Assembly (NCBI GenBank): GCA_026225945.1
Contig: JAMJFZ010000199.1
Coordinates: 64,028,001-64,092,000, forward strand
Source: Cricetomys ansorgei
Lineage: Eukaryota > Chordata > Mammalia > Rodentia > Nesomyidae
DNA length: 64,000 nt
Direction of reading: 5' to 3'
In this document: positions 44,957 through 57,239 of the stretch, piece after piece
How the letters are laid out: every line of letters begins with the position of its first letter
Numbering within the stretch: the first letter of the stretch is position 1
The notes under the pieces: model-generated
What the model saw: only the letters and a program-made list of their open reading frames with translations
Databases searched by the model: none
Told to the model about the DNA's origin: nothing
Translations under genes and position numbers: made by a program

Positions 44957-46629
44957 TACACAGTCATATATTCCAGCTCACATGATGGACCTTGTAAGAC
45001 CTGATACTTTCTTGCTGAGATTAGTGATAAATTCAGTACCCCAGGGGCCCATTGTTAGTGGACTCCTCTCATCATTGAAATGATTAAATGATGATAACAC
45101 TCTGGCTTTTGCCCAGATTGCATAATATTTCATATGGATTAACAAGCAGTAAAGATTAACTAATAATCACAAGTTCTTCTACCTGTCCACATTATTTTAC
45201 ACAATGCCAAGTCTCAGAAGCAGCATGAGCCTGCCTATAGCAAATGTGCCAAATATTAGCATTCTATCACAGTGAGGTGAGCACACTGCACAGAATAGAA
45301 AAGCATCAGAAATAGAGGTTAGAGGGGCATGTGCTTCAGCTAGAAGCTTTCAGCAGCCCCCAAAGAACCAATGATAAATACCATGGTAAACTCAAGGGGA
45401 ATCTGTCACAATACATAGGAAAGGGAATTGTTTAACTGGAATAGCTATCACACGTAGAGACCAGGTGCCACAATCACTCACCTGGTTTAGAAAAGAGGAA
45501 TATACACAATTTCTATGAGGTCACAGCAGCTAGAAGGAAGAGCTGGGAGAAGCACTTTTCAACTCTAGTGTACCTGCTTTCTTCTAGACTGAGGCTGAGT
45601 CTCCAGGGAGACACAATCAGATCCAAAACAAAGACCCAATGACAAAGGACATCCAAGCATCCCAAATAGATTCATAACATCTACTTTTGAAAGCTCATTG
45701 GATATTTCACTGAAAATATTCATTTTTCTGTCATACATATAAAGATGATGGTCAGTGATGCCTCTTGTCCTTGAGAAGCTCAGCACAAACAGAAGACTAT
45801 CCAATGAACCAACTATTGAAGCAGACACCAGAATATGGCTCCTTTAGATGATGTCAATTACAGTGTTGAAAGTGGGGGTTTTGTAGAACTCTTTCTTTCA
45901 GGTATAACATAACATTACCATCATAATGTGTCAAATTAGTTGTGTGCACCCACATGAGGCTCTCATGAGATCAGTCCTAATAACATTTCCTCATAGAATG
46001 GAGTGGGGAACAGTCCTTGGTCTTTCTCACCTGAGATTCTAGCCACTCACTCCTTCTCCCCATCCTCCATTCCTCCATCTACTTATGAATCCTTCCTCAG
46101 CTGCTTATGGTCCTGGGATGTGGTAGAGAATATTGGACGTAGAAAATTGAGGGGAGTTAGAGAGTTTTCAGTGGTGTAACTGCCTACAAGTAAGCAGGAG
46201 ACTCCAGCAACATAGCCTTCACGATTTGTCACTCATGCTGAATTAATGTGCCTATTTTGGGGATACCCATACTCTTGTAGTAAACCCAACACTAATGACC
46301 CTATTAGAAACATCAAAACCTCATTGTCTGGCAAAGCTAGACTTGTATGGAAATGTTTCTTTGGTTTGTCATTGACCTCTGAATCCAGGCTGAATAGAAG
46401 TAGACTCCCAAGGAAATGCCACATTTGGTGATGTTACAGAAAGACAAACTGAAGGGGGAAAAAGATACGGAGGAAGGTAGAAGGAATAAGACATGAAGAG
46501 AGGGGTTATATAAAGGAAAACATCTGGCTATGACCAACATGAAGCTACTCCTAGACATGCTTACTCAGAACTGCTTGACCCCATTTTCTTGATTTTTTTT
46601 AAAGGTTCTGGCAACAGAGACACAGGGTA
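44957..46629. other. Intergenic DNA, nothing recognised
   Basis: About 1.7 kb without a supported repeat. Small frames at 45565-45828 and around 46233-46558 overlap on opposite strands and have no domain signature. Confidence 0.42.
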
Positions 46630-47128
46630 GAGTTCAAAGACCTATTTCATTGAAGAAGTTTTTCTTAACACCAAATGGATACTATTACAGAAAACCACAA
46701 CAGGCCCAGCCCCAGTGGACATAGCTCCTTCACCTAAGGCACAGGGAACATCACAGAAAAGAGGGTAAAAGGATTCTAAGAGCCAGAGGACCAGGAAGTC
46801 TGCTTGTGAGAGTGTGTCTCCTAAAGGCAGCAGGGAAGCTGCACCCATGCAATCTCAAGAATAGGTATCTAAAGCCTAAATAGAACCTGAACATTGAAAA
46901 CACCAATAGACACGCTAACTCAGAAGGGATGAATCTCATGGGACCCCACCCCTAGACAAAGAACTGCAGGCAATTAATGGGTACTGAGAGAGGATAATTA
47001 GCTTCTCCTAGGGATGAGCCAAGTAATTGGTTATCCAGTGCGAACTGGTCAGCCCTGAAATCTTATACACACAAATCATACTAAATGGATTAATCAGAGT
47101 ATATTATGTATATCTCTGTGTGTACATA

Positions 47129-47223
<95 letters not shown>

Positions 47224-47339
47224 ATAAAAAGATACTATCAATTTGAAGAGTGAGGGAGGATCATGGGCAGAGTTGGAGGAAGGACAAGGAAGAGTAAAGT
47301 GGGTAGTTATATATAATTAAATGTTTAATAAAATAAGAT
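46630..47339 (+). mobile_element. L1 3'UTR (rodent Lx-type), plus strand
   Basis: 'acaggcccagccccagtgga', 'gagccagaggaccaggaagt', 'ccacccctagacaaagaact', 'gatgagccaagtaattggtt', 'ggtcagccctgaaatcttat', then a TC/TG/AG repeat and 'ggaggatcatgggcagagtt'. Typical order of the rodent L1 3'UTR, ending in an AT-rich tail. Confidence 0.82.
47129..47221. repeat. (TC)n-(TG)n-(AG)n compound microsatellite
   Basis: About 16 TC units, then about 11 TG units, then about 19 AG units. The TC and AG blocks are reverse complements, so the tract can fold into a hairpin with the TG block as loop. Confidence 0.96.
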
Positions 47340-48169
47340 AAAAAGGCAAATCTTATCATGGCTCATTAAGTGACTTTAGATGGGAGAAACAAATGTAAGT
47401 GCTTTATCCTGTCTTTTCCAGGTTTTTATAAAACCTATTGAGAATCCTTTCCCATCCACTCACTTGCAGATGGAAGCAGTGTGGTGTCTGAGCAGAGACT
47501 AGAATACATGTGCACAATCTGTCTCCCTCCTCCCTTTCCAAAGCTGCTGTTGAGTGCTAGAGCATCTGTCCCACTGTGGGAGAGGGTGTAGAGCAGCCAT
47601 GAGTGAGCAAATACAACTTTTATAAGGAATAGACCTGGTGCCCATGTGGCATGGTGTGAGGGAATGGATAACCTATATGCATTTGCCGCTTGAGAAAGTG
47701 CACTCAGAATGGTCAACACACTCAGTTGCTTTTAATATTGGATTAGAAGCTAAGTGGAGAATCTGAAGCTCCTGAAGCTCCCTTCTACCTGCTGTGATTT
47801 TCAACCAGTATTTTACCTTACCGATCTCCTTTGGAAAGGTTTCAAAAGGCAGATGAAAAGCAGCTATGCATTGCTAAAGTCTTTCAAACAGTCCTCGGAG
47901 ATAGATTATCTCTTTCCCTGAGGCACCCAGGATGCTCTAAGGGGACCTCACTCATAGCCTGCCAACCACTTTCATTGGGAACAGTGGTTTCAAACTGTAT
48001 CTGGAGAAGAAAAAGCAGTTCCTAAGTGACCTTGTGCAAACTGTTTAAACACTTTAACCCTAAAATGAATACAATTCAGTAATAGTAGCATAAAATATTA
48101 AAGTGTAGACAAATGTAACTGCTGGACACCTGGCTACTGCTTCCACTTATCATTTATGATTTTCCATTA

Positions 48170-48290
48170 TCCTCAAGACAGGGATCTAGCTTTGTTTGAA
48201 GATGAAGAGAGACTGAAATTGAGAGGAGTTCAAGAACTTACCCACAGCCGTATAGTCACAAATGCCCTGACCATAACTTGTACCTTTATT
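48170..48290 (-). repeat. MIR-like fragment
   Basis: 'gattttccattatcctcaag', then 'agagactgaaattgagagg', 'gttcaagaacttacccacag' and 'tatagtcacaaatgc' follow the antisense MIR order loosely. Confidence 0.35.
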
Positions 48291-49298
48291 TCAGCCATGA
48301 TTGCCTAATCTTCCCTCTTTATGGGAGGTAGTGGTGTATTCAGTGGAGGATGAACCATTGAGGGACCTACTAACTAGGATACCTCCAGGGCACTGATGGC
48401 AGCCATCATTACAGTCTGGACATGAAATGTTTCCAGGCTCATGTGTGGAAGTCTTGAGCTCTTATGGCAGCACTACTGAGTAATAGTTGGGTCCTGAGGG
48501 TGCAAAATGCACCAATAGATCAATCCAGTGATAAGTTTATAGACAAACAAGTTACTAGGAGATGGGGCCTAGGTAGAGAAAGCAGATAACTGGGTAGGTA
48601 GGAGTGTGCCTTAGAAAAGTGTATCTTGCTCCTGAACTCCCCCTCCCAATACTCATTTCTAGCCATAACAGGGTGACCAAGCTCCTCTTCTACATATTCC
48701 CACCATCCCATAATATTCTGCCTCACCTAAAGCCAAAGCAGTGGAGCTAACAATAGACTGACACTTGAAATGGAACTAAACTAAGCTGCTCCTCCTAAGT
48801 TGTTTTCCCCTGTAATTGTCACAAAAAAAAGGTGGGGGGAACCCCTGCTCAACACAATCTTCCTATGTGAAGAATCTTAGGGAAATGTAATGGTCGTGTA
48901 GGCACCCATACTGAGTTTGGTCTCAGGACAACCATACTCCTGTCTGTTTCCTGATGTAACTCACTGCTCTATTCTCTCCACCTTTTCCAAGTGTGAGTAA
49001 CACTTGTGATCTTCCTTAGCCACCTACTGCCCACTCCCTTCCTAATTAAATACAAGTCGACCCCTGACTTCATCACTCTTACAGATAAACACTCTCTTTT
49101 TTCGTTTGGCTGCCTGATCACACTCTCCCATTTCCTTTCTATCTCTATGCTCTCAGACTTCATTATCATCCCTCGTCGTGTCTAAAAGAAGTACTACTGA
49201 ATAGATTGAAAAGAAGTGGATAGAGCAGAGTGTATCTGCAAATGGATAGCTAAGCATCTCTCTCTTTCAGTCTTGTTATCTCGGTGAAGAAATATTAG

Positions 49299-49363
49299 GG
49301 TCTCCCTCCCTCCTTCTTTCCTCCCTCTCCCCCTTCTCTCCCTCTCTTTCTTCTTCTCATTCC
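49299..49363. repeat. Polypyrimidine tract
   Basis: About 65 bases of almost pure C/T on the plus strand ('ctccctccctccttctttcc' and similar). Such tracts may form triplex DNA; here it is simply low complexity. Confidence 0.85.
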
Positions 49364-50589
49364 ATGAATGGTGGTCTCTTTGTTTTTTTAAAAATCACCA
49401 ATTAGATGTTTATCAGTAATACACATCATAGCTTCCTTCACAAAGATTTTGAGTGAGTCTGCTCAACCCCTGGAATGGTTCCGGATTTCCGTATGTTTAG
49501 TTAAATATTTAAGTACATTATATACTTGCATGAAAAGGTCTATGTAACCCTTTGTAATAAAAAAATAAATTTATTTTTTAATAATCATTTAATTCAAGGA
49601 ATTACTACCAAAACTGGAAAGCACATGTAAGATAATTTAAATTTAGCCTTATTTTCTTCCTAAACACATTTGATAATAGACACATCCTTACTAACATAAA
49701 CAGCCCACACTAGAGCTGATTGTAAACTCACTGAACATACAAAATATAGGAAGTATGGATGAACTGAGGAGGCTTTAGTCTCTACTACACCCATTAGCAG
49801 GTGCTTGAAGAAGACCATGACTGAAAGTGCAGATCCCACTCTGAACTGAGAAGTTCCCATTCATCTGCAAAGTATGACCTTTCATTTAGAACAAAGGAAC
49901 TTATACATTTTGATTCTGTATTTTTGTGTGATCCTAGGAGAGGGAACAAAATATCTGCTAGCATGCTATCTCCATTACAAGAAGAAATTTGAAAACAAAT
50001 GATGGCTACATAGAAAGTCAGTTAATTCCAGTATTAGCCCATTTCTTTGTTCAAATATAAAAAAAGGAAAGTTTTCAAAGGTAGTTTCTTTCCTTGCCTA
50101 AGCCCAGTGGATCACAAAATAAAAATACAAGAGTGTGGGAAAGGGATTTGCAGAGAGAAGGTAAGATTGATGGGGTGGGGGCCAGATAAAAGACTGTGGA
50201 GGCTTAAGTAGCTAAAATACATCAGGTATGAAAATTTTCAAAAAGCATATGTAATTAATACAAAATTAAAAGATAAAAGAATCAATAGTGTGAATAGGAT
50301 TATAAAGTTCACAGAATCTCAACACTGAGAATGCATATTATTTTGTGATAATATTAGAAAAAAGATTTTGTGAAATGGTTCTGTGGTGCGAATAATGTTA
50401 ATAAATTAATAAAAGTATACGTGAGGCAGAAATATATTTAGAATTTGGTTCTACAACTTCACTATTAGGTATTTTTCAAATGAAAGAGATAGGCATCAAA
50501 TATGTTTCAGTGTGCAGTGGACAGCAATTAAAACAGATGATCAAAGTGTAGAGAACAAGTGTCTGTGAGTGTTCAGCAGTAAATGTAAT

Positions 50590-51120
50590 ATCTATATCAT
50601 ACTCTCATCCCCAAGACTCGGGGACCATCGCAAAAGAGAAGACAGAAAGATTGTAAAAGCCAGAGGTCAGAGATGACTGGTGCAAAACAGTGTCTTCTGG
50701 ACATAAGAGGACCTCTGTACTACTGAGTTCACAGCATCTGAGGTTGCCTACATAAGACCTTCACAAGATCAAGCCTGTCAACATTCTAGCATAGAGGGGG
50801 AGGGGCTCATGAAACCCACTTCTAGCTGATAAACTATAGACAGATGATAGCTGCTGGAAGAAGGAGAGTCAGTTTTCTTTAAGGGTATGGCTCCATAGTC
50901 CAACCATGCTCTAGGGGATGGTCCTACTGTCTTCATTCATACACGGGCAGTGGGAATTGGACTCAGTGAGTCATTTTTAAAAAAGAAGAGGAGAAAAAGT
51001 TGGGGTGGTAGTGTTTGACAGGATAGTGGATTTTGGAGGAGCCAGTGGGAGGTGTGGAGGATTAAAGATTATTAAAACACAATGCATGTATGCATGAATT
51101 CTCAAGGATTAATAAAGTAT
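50590..51120 (+). mobile_element. L1 3'UTR, plus strand
   Basis: 'gattgtaaaagccagaggtc', 'cagtgtcttctggacataag', 'gttgcctacataagacctt', 'gagggggaggggctcatgaa', 'gactcagtgagtcattttta', ending 'gaattctcaaggattaataa'. The whole order is that of the mouse-type L1 3'UTR. Confidence 0.88.
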
Positions 51121-52035
51121 ATTTAAAATGAGAAATCATATATACATTTAAATATATACAACGACAGGGAGTACTCACACACATACACACAAACGCACAC
51201 ACACTTTCCTTCATTGTTACTTAAAATTGGTCCAATTTAAAAACTTATGAAACTTTGAAGAACTACCTTCTAAATAAGTGTCTTGGAATACTTTAGAATG
51301 ATTATTACATGCAGGCCCTCCAAATTGTGATATCATTTTGCTCAAAACTTTTAAGCAATTGAAGCTTGAAAGCAAATTACAATTACTGAGAAACAAGGCC
51401 TGCAAATAAAAGATGTGAAAATGCATCCTGACAAAGGCACAGAAAGAGCCAGAAAAAATTAAATGAGAAGAGCTCAAAGGGCATACTGCATTCCACTCGA
51501 AAATGTTAAATTATTCAATCTGAAGAAAATTGTCTAATATAACCCCATTTTTAATTGAATGAAATGAGATTGTCTACTAAGACAGAATTAGAATTAAAAT
51601 ATGTTTTTGTAGCTTCTAAATTTAGGAAAATATTCAAACTACATAGAAAGCCAAACAAAATTATTTGACATGTTTCATCTTATAAAATGTACACATTATA
51701 GAGAAACAATGTATTGAGGGAGAGTGTCTCTATTGGTGAAAATATAGTAACAACTTTTACATATTTAGTATAAAAGTCTAACTAAGGATGTTATTTCTGT
51801 CAGAATTTACTCTGTACCTACTTGGGTATCTTTTTACTTATAACAAAAGAATTCTCATCACTGGAATTATAATGGTTAAATTATAATTATAAAAGATCCA
51901 GTTTTTGCTACTCAAAATTGCTCATTTACTACCGAATGCCTGTATCATTGAAAAAGATTTCAGGCAATTTTATGGTTAAACAACAATAACAACAACAACA
52001 AAAAGAAATGAAAAATCCTAAGAATAGTAAGGCTG
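51121..52035. other. AT-rich interval, nothing recognised
   Basis: No supported feature apart from a short CA-rich patch near 51177-51204. Confidence 0.4.
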
Positions 52036-52395
52036 TTAAGGGCTGGATGGTAGTACTGCAGGCAAGTAAACATATCCCACAAATCTAAGAACCCGACTTT
52101 GGGTCCTCAGAGCCCATGTGACTGTCAGGTGGGCATGGTGGCCTGCTTGTCATCCCAAAGCATAGGAGGTAGAGATGGGGAATCCCTAGAGTAAGCTGGT
52201 CAGACAGACTAGCCAATGTGGTGATTTCTGGATTCAAAGACACTGACATCCTGCCTCAGGATACAAAGTGAAGACCTATTGGAGGACACTTGAAATCAAC
52301 CTTGGGCATGAGAATGCATGCACACACACACACACACACACACACAAGCACAAACATACAAGTATTCACAAACATGCAAATATGCATGCACACAC
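52036..52395 (+). repeat. B4-type SINE (ID-B1 fusion)
   Basis: ID-like head 'gggctggatggtagtactgc', B1-like middle 'gtgggcatggtggcctgctt', B1 'caggatacaaag' part, tail 'ttggaggacacttgaaatca' and then 'atgcatgcacacacac'. Near full length. Confidence 0.82.
52319..52346. repeat. (CA)n microsatellite
   Basis: About 14 CA units at the 3' end of the B4 element. Confidence 0.95.
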
Positions 52396-52689
52396 TCATG
52401 CACACCATACATGTATATTTATACAAAAATATTAATATGGTGATGTCTATGAACCAAAACAACAATCAGTATAGTGTGATCACCCAAGGGTTCAGTGACA
52501 CATAAACCTTGGCTGTAACTAGCAGCTCTCTAATTGTACTTAAGACCCAATCAACAAAAGGAAATAATGTCTGAAACTGGAAACTTAGCCAACGACCGAG
52601 GGATAGTGAAGTCATCTGTCTTAGAAAAGAACCTACAACCACCACCTTATCAAACTAGTAATACTCCCCAACTATACTCTATTTGTCCT

Positions 52690-53370
52690 TATATCCACAG
52701 AAAAGAGTAGGTTTCACCTCTCATCAAGGAAACTTCTCTTTGCAGCAAATGGAGACCATTACCGAAAATCACAACCGATCAAAATGCAGAGTTGTGGAGC
52801 CCAGTCTCAATAGATATATGTACCAAACAACCTCTGTCTCTAAGGTTGAGGGAATATTGTAGACGAAGAAGTGACGGAAACATTGGCAGAGGCAGAGCAT
52901 TAGGGAGTTTGCTATCAGGTTGTGTCTGTTAGTAATGTGAGAAGCTATACCCATAAAATCTCAGCAACATGACTGCCTAAGCATAAGCTGAACAAGGACA
53001 ACAATAGGCATGACAAAGTTGATGAGGCAAAGCCCCAGAGGTCTCAACAAAGAACTACAGGCAACTAAGAAATGTTAAGAATTGGAGAAATAGTCTTCTC
53101 CAGGGAAGAGCACACCAATCGGTTCTCTGATACCAAATGATCAGCCCTGAAAACATACATATAAATAATATTATTCAGATGGAGTGATTGTATTTATTGT
53201 ATATAACTATAAACATATAACAACAGATAATGAAAAAATTTGACATAATTTTGAAAGAGAACAAAGAGGGGTATAGAGAAGTGTTTAAAGGGAGAAAAGG
53301 AAAGGAGAAAAATTATATAATTATACTATAATCTCAAAAATAAAAGAAAGAAAAAAATACATTCTCCAGT
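52690..53370 (+). mobile_element. L1 3'UTR, plus strand
   Basis: 'ctctttgcagcaaatggaga', 'ggagcccagtctcaatagat', 'caacaaagaactacaggcaa', 'cagggaagagcacaccaatc', 'atgatcagccctgaaaacat' and an end with 'tgaaagagaacaaagagggg' and 'actataatctcaaaa'. Classic order of a rodent L1 3'UTR. Confidence 0.85.
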
Positions 53371-53439
53371 AAATATCAATGATTTTTAATAAAATCAGAT
53401 ATAAGAATGTATATGAATAAAGAGGAAATTCATGTTTGT

Positions 53440-54110
53440 GCTGGAAAACTACACAGCTTCCTGGGGCTTGTGAAACAGTCTTTCCTTACAGCAAACGGGG
53501 ACCAGAAAACCATGGATACAATGCAGAGATCAGCACATCATAGGGAGCCCAGCTCCAATAGATATATCCATCTATATCACACACCTGCATCTATGGCCCT
53601 GCATCTATGGAGTATCACAAAGGAAGGGTAAAAAGATTGCAAAAACCAGAACAGCAATATGTCTGCTGTAAAGTAATTTCTCTTGGAAATGGCTACATAA
53701 ATAAGAGCCAAACAATGTTAATATCCATGGACATGCAAACAAGGAAGGGATCTCATTTTTCTCAGGGTCCCACCCCTAGACAAAGAACAGCAAAGGCAAC
53801 AATTGCCTGCTGGAAGAAAGAAAATTAGTCTGTCCCAAGGGTGAGCCCCCTTTTTGTTTGTCCAATGCAGAGTGGTCAACCTGGGCAACCCTGAAATCAT
53901 ATACACACAAACAACTAAAACATACTCAACAGCTTGCAATTGTGCATTTGAGCATATACAAACATGCATATATATAGGCATGTAACAATAATAAGCAAAG
54001 AAAATGAAGCTACCAATTTGAGATTGGCAGGACATGGGAGGGGCTTAAGGGAAGGAAGAAGGGGGAAAGGGATGTAATTCTATTTTAATTAAAATATGTT
54101 TAAATATAAA
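53440..54110 (+). mobile_element. L1 3'UTR, plus strand, directly behind another
   Basis: Same family order again: 'gtctttccttacagcaaacg', 'ggagcccagctccaatagat', 'cccacccctagacaaagaac', 'gggtgagccccctttttgtt', 'aatttgagattggcaggaca'. Only about 70 bp separate it from the preceding L1 end, so the two are independent insertions or a local duplication. Confidence 0.83.
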
Positions 54111-54239
54111 TGAATATGCTATTTTTATATCTAATATTTATCTTAAAATAAAAATACATATGCTACTCAAACATTTTTGAGAGTTTTGATTCTGACAAAA
54201 GTTCTGATTCAAACCTTCCATAGATCCATGTAGAGGAAT

Positions 54240-54790
54240 AGTCTTGTGTGAAAGCTATGGTATACATTCCAGGGGCTACTTTCAGAGGAATGGTGGTCTG
54301 GATGGAATGTAGATACACCTTTAATCTAGTATTCAGAAGGCAGTGGTGGTTCACGTCTTTAATCCCTAGAAAAAACAGTGGAAGGAGACACAGGAAGCAG
54401 AACTCAGAAGGAGTCAGTGTCACACAGAAAGTGACATCTGAGATGAGTCGGAGTGAATGGAAGACAAAGTGACTGTTCAGAGAAAGGGTTAGCAAAGACA
54501 AGCCCAACTCTCAGGAGAAAAAGGCAGACTCTCAGCTCAGTTAAGGAGAGTTACATAGGAGTTAGAGTCAGGGTTAGTGAGTTGAATCAACATCAACATC
54601 TACATCTACAACTGCATTTAGCACCACATGTTGAGTGCCTAAAGCTAGGTGTCTAAATTCAGACAGATGTAGATGTTGATTTAGGGCAGAGGACAGTTTA
54701 TTCTTTTGTCTAAATAAATCACTGGTTCTAACCCAGAGCCCTGGAGCCCTAGAGTGTTTTGTCTTCCTTACAATCATTTGGACCTAGAAG
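54240..54790 (+). mobile_element. Unassigned LTR-like rodent repeat
   Basis: A polyadenylation-type 'taaataaatcactgg' near 54712 follows a 16-bp perfect inverted repeat (54592-54607 and 54665-54680). The left part contains a B1-like 'ggtggttcacgtctttaatc'. It looks like a composite mobile element, but I cannot name it. Confidence 0.35.
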
Positions 54791-55304
54791 GCTTCAGTCT
54801 TAGCCTTCCTAGACCTACTGCTGACTGAATCCCTCTGACTAGCTTCTTTTGAATTCTTATTCTTCTGATTCAACTCCCTCTTGGTTCTGGGCTTCTTCTG
54901 CTGAGCTCTGCTGTGTCTCTATATTTCTCCCTGAGCTCTTACTGCTCCATCCTGCCTCTGACTCAGCATAGCTTGGTAATCAGATAGGAATTTCAAATGT
55001 TGGTGGACTATTCCAAGACTGTTTGATTATTGTGGGATGAAGCAAATGAGTAACCCTGAGATCTTATTCAAAATCTGGATCCTTGGCATTTCAGAAAAGA
55101 GATGCTGATGTGTTAATAAATCTAAATAGAAATCCTGACACATAGATTATGAGTCAAAACTATCAAAATGTATCTCACTGTGTTTTATTTAAAGACCTGT
55201 GCTCTACATAACTCTTCTGAAAAGTCATGAAAGTAGTCATCCATCTGGTGACTGTGTGTATCTTCTGTATCCAGTTGTGATGTCCATATATCATTTCTTT
55301 TTAC
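54791..55304. other. Intergenic DNA, nothing recognised
   Basis: No supported feature. Confidence 0.35.
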
Positions 55305-55545
55305 ACCCCCCTTTTTTAATGTACAAGAGTATACATTTCATGTGACTGTAGTTGTGTATGTACATGAGTATGTGTGCATTTGTGTGAGGAGGCCAAAGGT
55401 TAACTTCAGGCATAAGTCTTCAAGTGCTAATCACCTTGTTTTCTGAGAAAGGTTCTCTCACTGGTCTATAACTCATGAATTAAGATAGGCTTGCTGGCCA
55501 CTATGTCCCAGGGCCTGTTTCTGCCTGCTTTATTCTAATCTTTCT
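55305..55545 (-). repeat. B4-type SINE, 3' half
   Basis: The plus strand shows the antisense B4 tail 'aggaggccaaaggttaactt', then 'caccttgttttctgagaaag', 'gttctctcactggtctataa' and 'aggcttgctggccactatgt', corresponding to the B1-derived part. The ID-like head is missing. Confidence 0.62.
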
Positions 55546-57239
55546 TTTTGTCTGATAGGATTGCTATAAAAAATAAAATAGTCTCACAGAGAAGAAGATA
55601 TTAATAAAGAAGGAAGAAAAGAAGGAAGAGTAGCAGAGGAATGAACAAGGACAAAATAAACATGTTGAACATGTCCTGCCAATCTCAAATTGATAGCCTC
55701 TTTTTGTTTATTATAATTGTTACATATATATACAAATGCAAGCTGTTGGGTATGTTTTAATTGAACAGCAAGGAAGACCTCTTTTTAAATGCTGCACATT
55801 TTTCAAATATTGGCAGAGATCTGTGATGTAGGCAAGACCACCCCTATTTTACAGATGTCAGAATTGAAGATTAGTAGCAATCTCACTATCAAATACCTCC
55901 AACCACAGTTGTTGAAACCAGATTTGAATACAGAGTTGTCTACTTCAGTTTCAGACTATACCATTCTATCACTAGTTTTCCTTCAAGTTCACATCTACCC
56001 TTTGGATTCTGCATCTTACACCTACACCAACGGATTGTCTGTGGTCTCCCCATCCTCCTAGAATTATCATCCTGCTTCTGCTGTCCCTTCCACTTCTCCT
56101 ATCAGAACTGATTTTGGAGACAGATCTGTCAAAGGCATCATGTTGCTGAGATGATAGCTGAGAAAACTTCTGTTGGGAACTTGGGTTGGCTTCCATCTGG
56201 GTAACAAGCAGTTACAGATGGGGAGACTCACTGCAACCTTGAAGATTAAAATAAGGCTTCTGCTTCAAGGTTAATGATTAAAAAAAGAGAAAGCCAGGGC
56301 TGCCAGGCAGTGCCGTATATCACAGCCATTTAAGATGAGGGCTCTGCACTCTCACTCACCTAATGGGCTCTGCACCTGCTCCTAATTGATGGCCCCCTCA
56401 CTCTTTTGCCTCCAAATCCATGAGACAGTAACTTCTATTTGCAAGATCCCACACCACATTATTAAAGCTACATATTTGTGGAAAACACTGCTGAACTGCA
56501 TTACAAGTTATTCCTTTCACAGACACACAGACAGACAGAGACAGGTGAGAGAGAAACTGAAGTCAGAAAGAGAGACAGAAAGACAGGGAGATTTAGAAGG
56601 GATATAAAAGCTATTTATATTCAAAATCGTAAAGTTTGTTAAAAGTTTTAAATACTACACAGATGTAAAAGCTGAAACTGGGGGATCCACATGAATTTCA
56701 CACTATTAAGAGCAAGTACACGACAGGCAGCTTGTCTGAGTGTAAAGAGCCCTGGAATTTGAGAAACAAGAATTTTCATTCTATATTGGGTAATAAGGAT
56801 CTGGTTGTTTTGCTAACAGCTGGGTACTCTATTTTAACACAGTTACCAAATATATGAATAAGGTATAATTCTTATAAACTGCTTCATTATTGATAAAATA
56901 AACAAATGAGATCATAAAGGTGTCTAGCAATGTAGTGGGTAAGATGTTTCAAGTTATGTTTTATGGTGATATACCAAGAGAAAACAGAACAAATAAAAAA
57001 TCAACAGCTTTTCTTGTATCTGTTGGAGAAAAGAGATCCCAGGAAATCTGATACTCCCTCAAATGAAGAAATAGAAAGGCTGGTGCAAAGAGTCAGTATG
57101 CTGGGATGGAATCCAGGTACAGAAGACACCATTGGGAATTATTAGGAAAACATGTTCTGTTACTATTGGGTTACTCAGGGCCTGGTGAGGACAAGCTTGA
57201 AAGTAAAAAGAAACTACAGAGGTGACAAGAGAATGAGAA
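55546..57239. other. Mostly unassigned interval
   Basis: A weak MIR-like antisense block lies at 55800-55960 ('attttacagatgtcagaatt'). An open frame at 56963-57145 has a plausible-looking C-terminal half but no recognisable family. Nothing else is supported. Confidence 0.38.

Larger units (their letters stand above)
47340..50589. other. Long unassigned interval
   Basis: About 3.2 kb mostly unrecognised. A weak MIR-like block lies at 48170-48290 ('tgaagagagactgaaattga' and 'caagaacttacccacagcc', antisense order). A pyrimidine tract at 49299-49363 (CCCTCC/CTTT units) is the only strong compositional feature. No exon supported. Confidence 0.42.

Noticed and set aside
56963..57145. 60-codon frame with a plausible-looking C-terminal half
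   Set aside because: No recognised family, no splice sites judged convincing, and it starts at a non-distinct position next to an old L1. Kept only as a weak possibility.
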